Source: Amycolatopsis rifamycinica
GTDB taxonomy: Bacteria > Actinomycetota > Actinomycetes > Mycobacteriales > Pseudonocardiaceae
Direction of reading: 5' to 3'
Length of the DNA stretch: 64,000 nucleotides
Assembly: GCF_000695625.1 (NCBI RefSeq)
Contig: NZ_JMQI01000077.1
Location: 1-64,000 of the forward strand
Shown here: positions 1 through 7,465 of the stretch, in pieces
How the letters are laid out: each line of letters starts with the position of its first letter
Position numbering within the stretch: position 1 is the stretch's first letter
Made by a program: the position numbers and the translations under genes
Notes under the pieces: model-generated
What the model saw: the letters and a program-made list of their open reading frames with translations, nothing else
The model's database searches: none
What the model was told of the DNA's origin: nothing

Positions 1-36
1 GAACGCGGCGAGCCGCTCCGGCACGCCGCCGGTCAC
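1..36 (-). CDS. 5' end of VWA/CoxE-like protein (partial)
   Basis: Only the first 12 codons lie in the window, reading MTGGVPERLAAF. The GTG start overlaps the TGA of the upstream MoxR ATPase gene as GTGA, so the two are translationally coupled. Proteins with a von Willebrand factor A domain of the CoxE type usually follow MoxR ATPases in this arrangement and often begin with a similar PERLAAF stretch. The identification rests on context and this short match. Confidence 0.5.
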   Translation of the reverse strand, partial: MTGGVPERLAAF

Positions 37-914
37 GACGCGTCCAGGACCTGTTCGAGCTTCAGGCCGGCGCCCGCCTTGGCGATGTCGTCCTGGTGTT
101 TGAGCACGACGCCGAGGCTTTCCCGGACGACCCGCTCGTCGAGGGAGTCCGCGCCGAGCGCGAGCAGGGTGCGCGCCCAGTCGATGGTCTCCGCGACCGA
201 CGGCAGCTTGCGCAGGTCCATCGCCCGCAGCGCGGCGATCACCCGGACGACGGAGTCGGCGAGGGCGGCGTCGATCCCGGGGACCTTGAGCCGGACGATG
301 TCACGCTCGAGGTTCTCGTCCGGGAAGTCGATGTGCAGGAACAGGCACCGGCGGCGCAGCGCCTCGGACAGCTCGCGCGTGGCGTTGGACGTCAGCACCG
401 CGAACGGCGCCCGCGTGGCGGTGATCGTGCCGAGCTCGGGCACGGTCACCTGGAAGTCACCGAGCACCTCCAGCAGCAGGCCCTCGACCTCCATGTCGGC
501 CTTGTCGGTTTCGTCGATCAGCAGCACGGTCGGCTCGTCGGAGGAGATCGCCGTCAGCAGCGGGCGGCGCAGCAGGAACTCCTCGCCGAAGATGTCGGTG
601 CGGGCCTGGTCCCACGTCTCGTCGCGGCCGGCGGTGATCCGCAGCAGCTGCTTCGCGTGGTTCCACTCGTACAGGGCGCGGGCCTCGTCGATGCCCTCGT
701 AGCACTGCAGGCGCACCAGCCGCGAGCCGCTGACCTGGGCGACGGCCTTGGCGAGCTCGGTCTTGCCGACGCCGGCGGGGCCTTCCACCAGCAGCGGCTT
801 GCCGAGCCGGTCGGCCAGGAACACGGTGGTCGCCACGGCCGTGGACGCCAGGTAGCCGGCTTCGGCCAGCCGGGCCGACACGTCGTCGACGGAGGTGAAG
901 AATCCGGTGCCCAC
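33..914 (-). CDS. MoxR-family AAA+ ATPase
   Basis: A 293-residue AAA+ ATPase of the MoxR family, which typically acts as a chaperone inserting cofactors or maturing partner enzymes together with a VWA protein. The Walker A motif GPAGVGKT is at about residues 45-52 and Walker B LLIDE at about 131-135. A sensor-1-type segment VLTSNATRELSEALRRRC follows. GGAGG at 921-925 lies six bases before the GTG at 914, which I prefer; the GTG at 917 is too close. It is divergent from the aldo/keto reductase and overlaps the next gene by GTGA, so the pair forms an operon leaving the window. The client enzyme is not visible here. Confidence 0.85.
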   Translation of the reverse strand: MGTGFFTSVDDVSARLAEAGYLASTAVATTVFLADRLGKPLLVEGPAGVGKTELAKAVAQVSGSRLVRLQCYEGIDEARALYEWNHAKQLLRITAGRDETWDQARTDIFGEEFLLRRPLLTAISSDEPTVLLIDETDKADMEVEGLLLEVLGDFQVTVPELGTITATRAPFAVLTSNATRELSEALRRRCLFLHIDFPDENLERDIVRLKVPGIDAALADSVVRVIAALRAMDLRKLPSVAETIDWARTLLALGADSLDERVVRESLGVVLKHQDDIAKAGAGLKLEQVLDAS

Positions 915-964
915 CACGTGCCTCCTAAGCGGTCGCTCACCCGGAGCGTACCCGAAGACCGGGC

Positions 965-977
965 TAGCATCGGCCGC
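965..977 (+). promoter_or_regulatory. Leaderless -10 element of the aldo/keto reductase
   Basis: TAGCAT at 965-970 fits the actinobacterial -10 pattern TANNNT. Seven bases separate it from the GTG at 978, so the start codon would be at or next to the transcription start. No clear -35 is seen. Confidence 0.45.
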
Positions 978-2006
978 GTGACCTACGTTGCCGCTTCCGG
1001 CCGATACGACTCGATCCCCTACCGGCGCTGCGGGCGATCCGGGCTCAAACTGCCCGCGATCTCGCTCGGGCTCTGGCACAACTTCGGCCACGACCGGCCC
1101 CTGGAGACCCAGCGCGCCATCACCCGCCGCGCCTTCGACCTGGGCATCACCCACTTCGACCTGGCCAACAACTACGGCCCGCCCTACGGCTCGGCGGAGG
1201 AGAACTTCGGCCGGCTGCTGGCGGCCGACTTCAAGCCCTACCGTGACGAGCTGGTGATCTCCACCAAGGCCGGCTACGACATGTGGCCCGGCCCGTACGG
1301 CGAGTGGGGCTCGCGCAAGTACCTGCTGTCCTCCTTGGACCAGTCCCTCGGCCGGATGGGCCTGGACTACGTCGACATCTTCTACTCCCACCGCTTCGAC
1401 CCCGAGACGCCGCTGGAGGAGACCGTCGGGGCCCTCGACGCCGCGGTCCGCGCGGGGAAGGCGCTGTACGTCGGGATCTCGTCCTACAGCTCGGAGCGGA
1501 CGGCCGAGGCCGCGCGGCTGCTGCGGGAGCTCGGCACGCCGCTGCTGATCCACCAGCCGTCGTACTCGATGCTCAACCGCTGGATCGAGGAGGACGGCCT
1601 CCTCGACACGCTGGAGCAGGCCGGCGCCGGCTGCATCGCGTTCTCGCCGCTCGCGCAGGGCCTGCTGACCGACAAGTACCTGCACGGCGTCCCGTCGGAC
1701 TCGCGGGCCGCGCAGGGCAAGTCGCTGGACCCGGACACCCTCGACGAGGACCGGCTGGCCCGGGTGCGCGCGCTCAACGACATCGCCGGGCGCCGCGGGC
1801 AGTCGCTGGCGCAGCTCGCGCTGGCCTGGGCGCTGCGCGATCACCGGGTGACGTCGGTGCTGATCGGCGCGAGCAGCGTGAAGCAGCTGGAGGACAACGT
1901 CGGCGCGCTGGGCAACCTCGAGTTCTCTTCCGAGGAGCTGACCGAGATCGACGGCCACGCCGTCGACGCGGACATCAACCTCTGGAAGCGTTCGTCGGAC
2001 GCCTGA
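978..2006 (+). CDS. gpr: L-glyceraldehyde 3-phosphate reductase-type aldo/keto reductase
   Basis: A 342-residue aldo/keto reductase closely resembling E. coli YghZ/Gpr (AKR14 family), which reduces L-glyceraldehyde 3-phosphate and other aldehydes with NADPH. The stretches SLGLWHNFGHDRPLE, HFDLANNYGPP, TKAGYDMWPGPYG and FSPLAQGLLTDKYL are nearly those of YghZ. The catalytic tetrad is complete: Asp61, Tyr66, Lys97 and His138. Length matches the family (about 346). The GTG start gives an N-terminus aligned with YghZ and follows a -10 element at leaderless distance. It stands alone, followed by a terminator and the 49-bp dispersed repeat. Confidence 0.9.
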   Translation: MTYVAASGRYDSIPYRRCGRSGLKLPAISLGLWHNFGHDRPLETQRAITRRAFDLGITHFDLANNYGPPYGSAEENFGRLLAADFKPYRDELVISTKAGYDMWPGPYGEWGSRKYLLSSLDQSLGRMGLDYVDIFYSHRFDPETPLEETVGALDAAVRAGKALYVGISSYSSERTAEAARLLRELGTPLLIHQPSYSMLNRWIEEDGLLDTLEQAGAGCIAFSPLAQGLLTDKYLHGVPSDSRAAQGKSLDPDTLDEDRLARVRALNDIAGRRGQSLAQLALAWALRDHRVTSVLIGASSVKQLEDNVGALGNLEFSSEELTEIDGHAVDADINLWKRSSDA

Positions 2007-2020
2007 GGCTCCTCCGGCGG

Positions 2021-2069
2021 GGGCGCCCCCCGTTTTCCACGCTACCGGTGAGCACCGACATTTTCGGCG
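2021..2069. repeat. 49-bp dispersed intergenic repeat, copy 1
   Basis: This 49-bp segment beginning GGGCGCCCCCCGTTTTCCAC recurs at 3959-4007 with 46 identical positions. It begins 14 bases after the aldo/keto reductase stop. Read on the minus strand it contains TAGTGT, which could be a relic -10 element. Its function is unknown. Confidence 0.75.
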
Positions 2070-2088
2070 GGGGCGCTTGCCCCCGCCG
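2065..2088. terminator. Rho-independent-type hairpin after gpr
   Basis: A perfect 9-bp GC stem (2065-2073 with 2080-2088) encloses a six-base loop and is followed by TTTCTC. On the other strand it is followed by AAAATG. It overlaps the end of repeat copy 1 and separates the reductase from the TetR gene. Confidence 0.7.
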
Positions 2089-2104
2089 TTTCTCGGCTCG
2101 ATGT

Positions 2105-2140
2105 TTGACCAAAATTCGTATCTGGTCATACGATGACGGA
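2105..2140 (+). promoter_or_regulatory. TetR promoter with overlapping inverted repeats
   Basis: TTGACC (2105-2110) and TACGAT (2129-2134) are 18 bases apart and the GTG start lies six bases beyond the -10, giving a leaderless transcript. Two inverted repeats overlap the promoter: TGACC (2106-2110) with GGTCA (2124-2128), and CGTAT (2117-2121) with ATACG (2128-2132). The second is a plausible TetR autoregulatory operator. Confidence 0.65.
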
Positions 2141-2806
2141 GTGCCTCCTGCCGAAGACCGGGCCGAACGGGCCGAGCGCATCCTCGACGCCGCCGCCGAG
2201 CTGCTCCTGCGCGCCGGGTACCGGCGTACGACCGTCGAGGACGTCGCCGAGCGGGCGGATGTCGGCAAAGGCACCGTCTACCTGCACTGGAAGAACCGCG
2301 AGGAGCTGTTCCTCGCGGTCCTGCTCCGGGAATCCGTCCGCGCTCTCGAAGACCTCGTCGCGGCGATCGCGGCCGATCCCCTCGCCGTGCGGTTTTCGCG
2401 GCTGACGGAGATCCAGTACGCCAACGTCCTGCGCCGTCCGCTGCTGCGGGCCGGCTACGCCGACGACGCCGAGACGCTCGGCAAGCTGCTGCCGAAGCTG
2501 CACGGCAAGCTCGACCCGCGGCACGCGGAAGCCTTCGTCGAATACCTGGAGCTGCTGGCGGCGAACGACCTGCTGCGCACCGACCGGCCGGTCCGTGACC
2601 TCGTCGTCGCCTTCCAAGCCGTGCTGCACGGGTTCCTCGGCCGCACTCCCCCGCCGGAGCCGGCCCTGATCGCCGACGTCGTCGCGCACGCCTTCGAGCC
2701 GCTCGCCGTGTCGACGAGGCAGCTGCGCGCCGTGGCGCCGCGGGCGCTGGAGCTGTTCACCGAAGCCGTCGCGCTCGACCGCAAACAGCTCGAACGCGCG
2801 TACTGA
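2141..2806 (+). CDS. TetR-family transcriptional regulator
   Basis: A 221-residue TetR-type repressor. The N-terminal helix-turn-helix spans about residues 8-55 (RILDAAAELLLRAGYRRTTV, then VGKGTVYLHWKNREELF). The remaining helices form a ligand-binding domain with no recognisable subfamily. GTG 2141 is chosen because the -10 element sits six bases before it. It ends 13 bp before an F420-type LLM oxidoreductase that has its own GGAGG site, so the two are probably one transcript repressed by this protein until a ligand appears. The ligand is unknown. Confidence 0.85.
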   Translation: MPPAEDRAERAERILDAAAELLLRAGYRRTTVEDVAERADVGKGTVYLHWKNREELFLAVLLRESVRALEDLVAAIAADPLAVRFSRLTEIQYANVLRRPLLRAGYADDAETLGKLLPKLHGKLDPRHAEAFVEYLELLAANDLLRTDRPVRDLVVAFQAVLHGFLGRTPPPEPALIADVVAHAFEPLAVSTRQLRAVAPRALELFTEAVALDRKQLERAY

Positions 2807-2819
2807 CCCTGGAGGACCC

Positions 2820-3689
2820 ATGCGCACCGGAATCCTGATCGACGAACTCGGCGTCGGCTTCGACGCCATGACGGCTCAAGCGCGCGAAGCGGCGAAGCTC
2901 GGCTACGGCGCACTGTGGGTGGCGCAACGCGGCGGCTGGGACGCGCTCACGGCACTCCCGGCGCTCGGCGCGGCCGCCCCCGGCCTCGAATTGGGCACGT
3001 GCGTCGTCCCGACGTACTCGCGGCACCCGATCACCATGGCCGCGCAGGCGCTGACCGCCCAGGCGGCGGCCGGGGTGCCCGTCCACCTCGGCCTCGGGCT
3101 GAGCCACCGGTTCATCGTCGAGGGCGAGTTCGGGTATTCGTACGACCGCCCGATCCGCCACCTGCGCGAGTACCTCCAGGCGCTGCACCCGTTGCTGCGC
3201 GGCGAAAAGGCGGACGTCCACGGCGAGTCGCTGACGGCCGCGGGCGCGGTGAACGCGCCCGGCGCGCAGCGGCCGGCGGTGCTGATCGGCTCGGTGAGCC
3301 CGCAATCGACGCGGCTGGCGGGCGAACTGGCCGACGGCGTGATCACGACGTTCGCGGGCCCGCGCGCGATCGCCGAGGTCGTGGTCCCGGCGCTGGGAGC
3401 CGGGTCCCGGGTGGTCTCCGGCCAGCTGATCTGCGTGACGTCCGATGTGGACGAAGCCCGCCGCCGCCTCGAGGAGCGCTACGGCACGGCGGCGAACGTC
3501 CCGGCCTACCGCACGATCCTCGACCGGGGCGGCTACGAGCGGGTCTCGGACAGCGCGCTCGTCGGCGACGAGGAAACCGTGCGGCGCCAGGTGAAATCCC
3601 TTGAGGACGCGGGCGCGACCGAGCTGCTGGTGATGCCGTTCGGCTCGGCGGCGGAGCAGGCCCGCACCCGCGAGCTGCTGGCGACGTGA
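2820..3689 (+). CDS. LLM-class F420-dependent oxidoreductase
   Basis: A 289-residue luciferase-like monooxygenase-fold protein of the short F420-dependent type, in which deazaflavin F420 replaces FMN. It has the TIM-barrel signatures HPITMAAQALTAQAAAGVPVHLGLGLSH and VLIGSVSPQSTRLAGELADG, and the C-terminal EETVRRQVKSLEDAGATELL typical of the family. GGAGG lies five bases before the ATG. It is co-transcribed with the TetR gene directly upstream. The substrate cannot be read from sequence. It belongs to a different branch from the LLM protein at 21.3 kb. Confidence 0.85.
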   Translation: MRTGILIDELGVGFDAMTAQAREAAKLGYGALWVAQRGGWDALTALPALGAAAPGLELGTCVVPTYSRHPITMAAQALTAQAAAGVPVHLGLGLSHRFIVEGEFGYSYDRPIRHLREYLQALHPLLRGEKADVHGESLTAAGAVNAPGAQRPAVLIGSVSPQSTRLAGELADGVITTFAGPRAIAEVVVPALGAGSRVVSGQLICVTSDVDEARRRLEERYGTAANVPAYRTILDRGGYERVSDSALVGDEETVRRQVKSLEDAGATELLVMPFGSAAEQARTRELLAT

Positions 3690-3720
3690 ACCGCGGCCGG
3701 CGGCCGGCCCGGCTGCGCGA

Positions 3721-3957
3721 ACCCACGGCCACGACTCACGGCCGCGAACCCACGGCTGCAAACCCAAGGCCGCAAACCCGAAGCACGAACCTACGGCTGC
3801 GACTCACGACCGCCAACCCACGGCCGCAACTCCAGCGCCACGGACCCACGGCCGCGAACCCAGAGCCGCAAACCACGGCCGCGAACCCAAAGCCACGGCC
3901 GCGACTCAAGCCCGCGGACTTACGGCCGCAACTCCAGAGCCACAAACCCACGGCCGC
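3721..3957. repeat. Degenerate 13-15-bp tandem array
   Basis: About 17 imperfect units with consensus ACCCACGGCCGCGA fill the space between two convergent genes. Units drift in sequence and length (13-15 bp) and the tract runs directly into copy 2 of the 49-bp repeat. Both strands are open in several frames, but the product would be low-complexity, so I do not call a gene. Confidence 0.7.
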
Positions 3958-3958
3958 G

Positions 3959-4007
3959 GGGCGCCCCCCGTTTTCCACACTACCGGCGGGCACCGACATT
4001 TTCGGCG
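3959..4007. repeat. 49-bp dispersed intergenic repeat, copy 2
   Basis: It differs from the copy at 2021-2069 at only three positions. Unlike copy 1 it overlaps a gene: the minus-strand SDR reads into it and uses a TAG inside it as its stop codon. Confidence 0.75.
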
Positions 4008-4837
4008 CCGCCTTGAGCCTCGGCGGACAGTTCCTGCCACTCGTCCCAGGTGGCGAGCCGCTCCGCGTAGGCCTGCTGGATCATCGGGTAGAAGCCCTGG
4101 CCGAAGAGCACCCGCAGGGGCGGGTTGGCCGCGTCGACGACCTTGAGCAGGGCCCGGGCGGCGGCCGCCGGGTCGCCGGCGGGCTGCCGGGCGGCGACCT
4201 CGGCGATCCGGCGGCGCAGTCCGTCGTAGACCGGGCTGGCCTCCGCGACGTGGCCGTTGGCGAGGGGATCCGGGTTCTTGCCCTCGCGGGTGGCGTAGCC
4301 GCCCGGCTCGATGATCGTGACCTTGATGCCGAAGCCCGCGACCTCCTTGGCCAGGGTCTCGCTCAGGGCTTCGATCGCCCACCGCGACGCGTGGTACGCC
4401 CCGCCGAGCGGCATCGCGATGAGCCCCGCGGCCGACGACAGCTGGATGAAGTGGCCGGCGCGCTGTTCGCGCAGGAAGGGCAGCGCGGCCTGGACGACCC
4501 ACAGCGGGCCGAAGACGTTGGTTTCCAGCTGGGCGCGCAGCTCGGCCTCGGTGAGCTCTTCGATGGCGCCGATCTGCGCGTAGCCGGCGTTGTTCACGAC
4601 GACGTCCAAGCGCCCGAAGTGCCCGGCGGCCCGCTTGACGGTCTCGAAGACCGCGGCCTTGTCGGTCACGTCCAGCTCCAGGGGCAGCACCGCGTCGCCG
4701 TAGGTGGCGATGAGCGAGCCGAAGCCCGCGGTGGACCGCGCGGTGGCGGCCACCCGGTCGCCACGGTCGAGGGCGGCCTCGACGAACCGGCGGCCCAAGC
4801 CGCGCGACGAACCCGTGACGAACCAGACCTTGCTCAT
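3980..4837 (-). CDS. SDR family oxidoreductase with Lys-to-Arg at the active site
   Basis: A 285-residue classical short-chain dehydrogenase. The Rossmann motif TGSSRGLG is at about residues 8-15, NNAG follows, and the catalytic serine lies in IQLSSAAG. The catalytic YxxxK motif reads YHASR: the lysine codon is CGG (Arg). The paralogue at 58.1 kb keeps YHASK. The last eight or so residues (AENVGARR) and the stop come from the 49-bp dispersed repeat, so the C-terminus was probably altered by it. Only a weak GGGGAAA precedes the ATG. A TTGACA overlapping an ACAGCTGT palindrome lies about 200 bp upstream. Confidence 0.85.
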   Translation of the reverse strand: MSKVWFVTGSSRGLGRRFVEAALDRGDRVAATARSTAGFGSLIATYGDAVLPLELDVTDKAAVFETVKRAAGHFGRLDVVVNNAGYAQIGAIEELTEAELRAQLETNVFGPLWVVQAALPFLREQRAGHFIQLSSAAGLIAMPLGGAYHASRWAIEALSETLAKEVAGFGIKVTIIEPGGYATREGKNPDPLANGHVAEASPVYDGLRRRIAEVAARQPAGDPAAAARALLKVVDAANPPLRVLFGQGFYPMIQQAYAERLATWDEWQELSAEAQGGAENVGARR

Positions 4838-5121
4838 GGTGTTTTCCCCGTTCTTCGTGTGGCATCCGATCGGCCACAGGACACCGGGGGCCGCGAGCCC
4901 GTGACAGCGGGCCCACGTGACGCCGGTCACCCGAGGAAGGGTCGCTACGGCCCCAGCCGGACCGATCGCTCCGCTCACCTCCGAGCGTCGTCCGAAGGCC
5001 GCGCTCAAGGGTGGTAATCGCAGGTCATGTATGTAACAGCTGTCAACCGACCGACGACTGATGGGAAACACGCACGGCCGAACAACAGCCCGTGGCGCCG
5101 AGCAACCTCCGGAGGACCATC
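4838..5121. promoter_or_regulatory. Divergent intergenic region with ACAGCTGT palindrome
   Basis: No gene is seen in these 284 bases. On the minus strand TTGACA (5046-5041) and TGCGAT 18 bases on could drive the SDR with a long leader. The -35 overlaps the palindrome TAACAGCTGTCA (5034-5045). The same ACAGCTGT core recurs in front of the thioesterase at 15.2 kb. No plus-strand promoter stands out. Confidence 0.4.
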
Positions 5122-6006
5122 GTGAGCGCCTTGGTGGCCGCCCTACCGTGGCTGGGCACGCTACTCGCCGGGTTTCTCGGTGCCGCCGCGAGTTTGTTCT
5201 CCAACTTCTTGCTCCGCAAGAACGAATCAAGACGGCGATCCGTCGAAAAGGAGATCGCCGCGACACTCGGCCTTCCACTGAACACCGAGCCGGCAGGAAA
5301 ATCGGGAGGACGGGACGTCGCCCCGGGTTCGGTTGATGCACCGGACACGACCGGCGAAGAATCTGAATGCTCCGATCCGGACGTCCACCGCAGCCGAGGC
5401 GAAATCGACGTCGCCAGTTCGCGAGCAACTTCAGAGATCGCCGACGTCGTGCGGCAACAGTCCGACGGCCACGCCCTGCTGGTGGTCAAGTATTACGCCC
5501 AAGGCCTCACCCAGGCTTCCGTCAGTTTCGCGTTGAGCATGACCTTCTCGGTGATCGGATTCGGTTTGATCGCCATCGCCGTCGTTCAGGGCATCGTCCA
5601 CCCTGACCACGCTCTTCCAGCGGGCATCACCGCGGTCGCCGGCATCGTGAACCAGGGCGTAGCGTCTCTCTTCTTCCGGCGCGCAGACAAGGGCCGGGAA
5701 CTCATGATGCAACTCATCGACAAGCTGCGGAAAGACCGCGAAAGCGAGATGCGATTCGTGGCCGGATTGACTCAGATCGAGCAGGTCCAAGCCGAAGGCC
5801 TCAAAGACGCGTTGCGAGCATCCGCCGCACTCGCGTTCACCGACTCGCCGATGAGTCTCGAGCACCTCGCGAACCTAGTCAACTCCGGTGCTCTCACCAG
5901 AAGTCCCGGCAACATCGCACAAGGGGCCGGAGGCAAAGTGCCCGATACCGCCACCCGAACGGTCAACGGGCAGCAGCCCAGCGACGACCACCTGACCACC
6001 TCATAG
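5122..6006 (+). CDS. Membrane protein resembling TRADD-N-associated membrane domain proteins
   Basis: A 294-residue protein. The N-terminus (SALVAALPWLGTLLAGFLGA) is one hydrophobic helix. A charged, probably disordered region follows to about residue 95, then two membrane segments near residues 125-150 (SFALSMTFSVIGFGLIAIAV) and 160-180 (PAGITAVAGIVNQGVASLFF). The C-terminal helical tail contains GRELMMQLIDKLRKDRESEM. The pattern of a helix ending LLVVKYYAQGLTQASVSF followed by two TM helices resembles the TRADD-N-associated membrane domain known from bacterial conflict proteins; I recall this from memory and it is tentative. GTG 5122 is chosen for the GGAGG six bases upstream; GTG 5092 lacks a site. 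Codons are more AT-rich than in neighbours, suggesting acquisition. Confidence 0.65.
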   Translation: MSALVAALPWLGTLLAGFLGAAASLFSNFLLRKNESRRRSVEKEIAATLGLPLNTEPAGKSGGRDVAPGSVDAPDTTGEESECSDPDVHRSRGEIDVASSRATSEIADVVRQQSDGHALLVVKYYAQGLTQASVSFALSMTFSVIGFGLIAIAVVQGIVHPDHALPAGITAVAGIVNQGVASLFFRRADKGRELMMQLIDKLRKDRESEMRFVAGLTQIEQVQAEGLKDALRASAALAFTDSPMSLEHLANLVNSGALTRSPGNIAQGAGGKVPDTATRTVNGQQPSDDHLTTS

Positions 6007-6076
6007 CAGACACCTCACCGCAACCGAGATCGGCTTGGCTGGCCGTTCGCCGGACACCCCTTCGCGCCGGCGGGCG

Positions 6077-7300
6077 TCAGCGCGGTGCCGGCAGGTGGGT
6101 CGCCTCCGGGAAGAGGTTCAGCGCCCGCAGCGCCGCACCCAGCTCCGCGATGTCGGCGGGGTTCGTCAGGGAGCGGCCCAGTTCCTCCGTGATCCGCTTC
6201 AGGCGGTGGCGGATCGTGTTGGGGTGGCAGAACATCCGTTCCGACGTGAGCTTCGTCGACCCCTGGCAGTCGAACCACGCGCGCAGCGTCAGCAGCAGCA
6301 CGTTGCGGTCGTCGCCCGGCAGGTCCAGGACCGGCTGGAGCACGTGGTGGGCCAGCTGCACCGACGCCTCCGGGGCGCTGGCCACCAGGCCGGCCAGGGG
6401 CGACTCGGTGAACTGCACCAGCCCCGGCGTCCCCGGCGTCATGCTCGACAACGCCACCCTCGCCAGGTGGAGCGCGCGGGCGGTGTTGCCGAGGCCGGTG
6501 AACACCGGGCTCATCCCCACCCGGCCCACCGGGTGCTCGCGGACCAGCTCGACGATCGCCGCGGGCGCGGCCGGGTCGCGCAGGGAGACCACGCCGACCT
6601 GCAGGTCCGGCGTCAGCCGCCACGCCGACGCGTGCTGCAGCGCCCGCAGCCGGGCCTCGATCTGCGGCAGCGGTTCCTGGCCCAGCCGCGGGGTTTCCGC
6701 CGCGACGACGACGAACGTGCCGTCGAGGGCCAGGTCGAGCACGCGGGCGATGTCCCACAGCGTGCCCTCGGTCGCCGCGCCGCCCGCGAACAGCGCCTCC
6801 ACCAGCGCCGACCGCCGGTTCTGGTGCGCCACCATGACCTCCGCGGTCGTGTCGCGGTAGGCCGTCGTGAGGGCCTCGGCGAGGTCGTCGATCAGCGCCC
6901 AGATGGCCGTCGTCGCGGCGACCAGCGCGGCCAGGTCCTGCGCGACGGCGGTCAGCTCCACGAACCGGTGCCACACCTCGGTGAGCCCGATCCGGTAGGC
7001 CCGCAGCAGCTCGGGCAGCGGCGCACCCTGCAGGGCCCGCGCCCGGCCGGTCACGCGGGCCTGGGAGAGGTCGGGGACGTCCGAACCGCGCAGGGTCCGC
7101 ATCACGTGCTCGAGGTTGGCGCGCACCGAGTTCCGGAGTTCGGCGTGCGAGACGAACCGCGCGTCGGCGTAGACGGGCATCTCGGCGAGGATCTGCCGCA
7201 CGGTGCTGTCGATCAGCTCCGGCAGCCTCCGCTCGGCCTCGGCGGCCAGCGAGGCGACCAGGGACGCGCGCTCGCCGGACAGAAGCGCCTGGTAGTGCAT
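6077..7300 (-). CDS. PucR-family transcriptional regulator
   Basis: A 407-residue regulator of the PucR/CdaR type. An N-terminal helical sensor domain (PELIDSTVRQILAEMPVYAD) is followed by a GGDEF-like domain and a C-terminal PucR helix-turn-helix (MFCHPNTIRHRLKRITEELG). Members respond to small metabolites such as purines or organic acids. GGAGG lies before the ATG. It sits downstream of the two-gene molybdenum hydroxylase on the same strand, separated by two hairpins and a 27-bp inverted repeat (7350-7376), so it may be separately transcribed and may control the hydroxylase genes. That link is inference. Confidence 0.9.
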   Translation of the reverse strand: MHYQALLSGERASLVASLAAEAERRLPELIDSTVRQILAEMPVYADARFVSHAELRNSVRANLEHVMRTLRGSDVPDLSQARVTGRARALQGAPLPELLRAYRIGLTEVWHRFVELTAVAQDLAALVAATTAIWALIDDLAEALTTAYRDTTAEVMVAHQNRRSALVEALFAGGAATEGTLWDIARVLDLALDGTFVVVAAETPRLGQEPLPQIEARLRALQHASAWRLTPDLQVGVVSLRDPAAPAAIVELVREHPVGRVGMSPVFTGLGNTARALHLARVALSSMTPGTPGLVQFTESPLAGLVASAPEASVQLAHHVLQPVLDLPGDDRNVLLLTLRAWFDCQGSTKLTSERMFCHPNTIRHRLKRITEELGRSLTNPADIAELGAALRALNLFPEATHLPAPR

Positions 7301-7349
7301 GGTGGCCTCCGGTCCCGGCCTCCTCGTCGAGGTCCGAGACCGACATCTA

Positions 7350-7376
7350 ACCCGAACGTGGCCACCACGTTCGGGT
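7350..7376. promoter_or_regulatory. 27-bp inverted repeat upstream of pucR-type gene
   Basis: Perfect 12-bp arms beginning ACCCGAACGTGG enclose three bases, centred 63 bp before the regulator start. This fits an operator, perhaps autoregulatory; a role as terminator is less likely because no T-run follows on either side. Confidence 0.5.
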
Positions 7377-7393
7377 GAACTTGCTACAAGAAC

Positions 7394-7460
7394 CGCGGAT
7401 GCGGAGATTCCTATGTAGAACCTCCGCGTCCGCGGGCGGAGCTTTCACGGGGAAGCTCCG
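7394..7460 (-). terminator. Tandem hairpins after the hydroxylase small subunit
   Basis: The first hairpin pairs CGGAGCTT (7437-7444) with AAGCTCCG (7453-7460) immediately after the stop at 7466. The second is an imperfect stem at about 7394-7434 (GCGGATGCGGAG with CTCCGCGTCCGC). Together they probably end the hydroxylase transcript. Confidence 0.5.
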
Positions 7461-7465
7461 GATGG

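Noticed and set aside
3721..3957. Possible CRISPR array or coding repeat gene
   Set aside because: Units of 13-15 bp are contiguous and degenerate with no unique spacers, and the open frames are low-complexity without a ribosome site.
5092..5121. Upstream GTG start for the low-GC membrane protein
   Set aside because: No ribosome site precedes it, whereas GGAGG sits six bases before the in-frame GTG at 5122.
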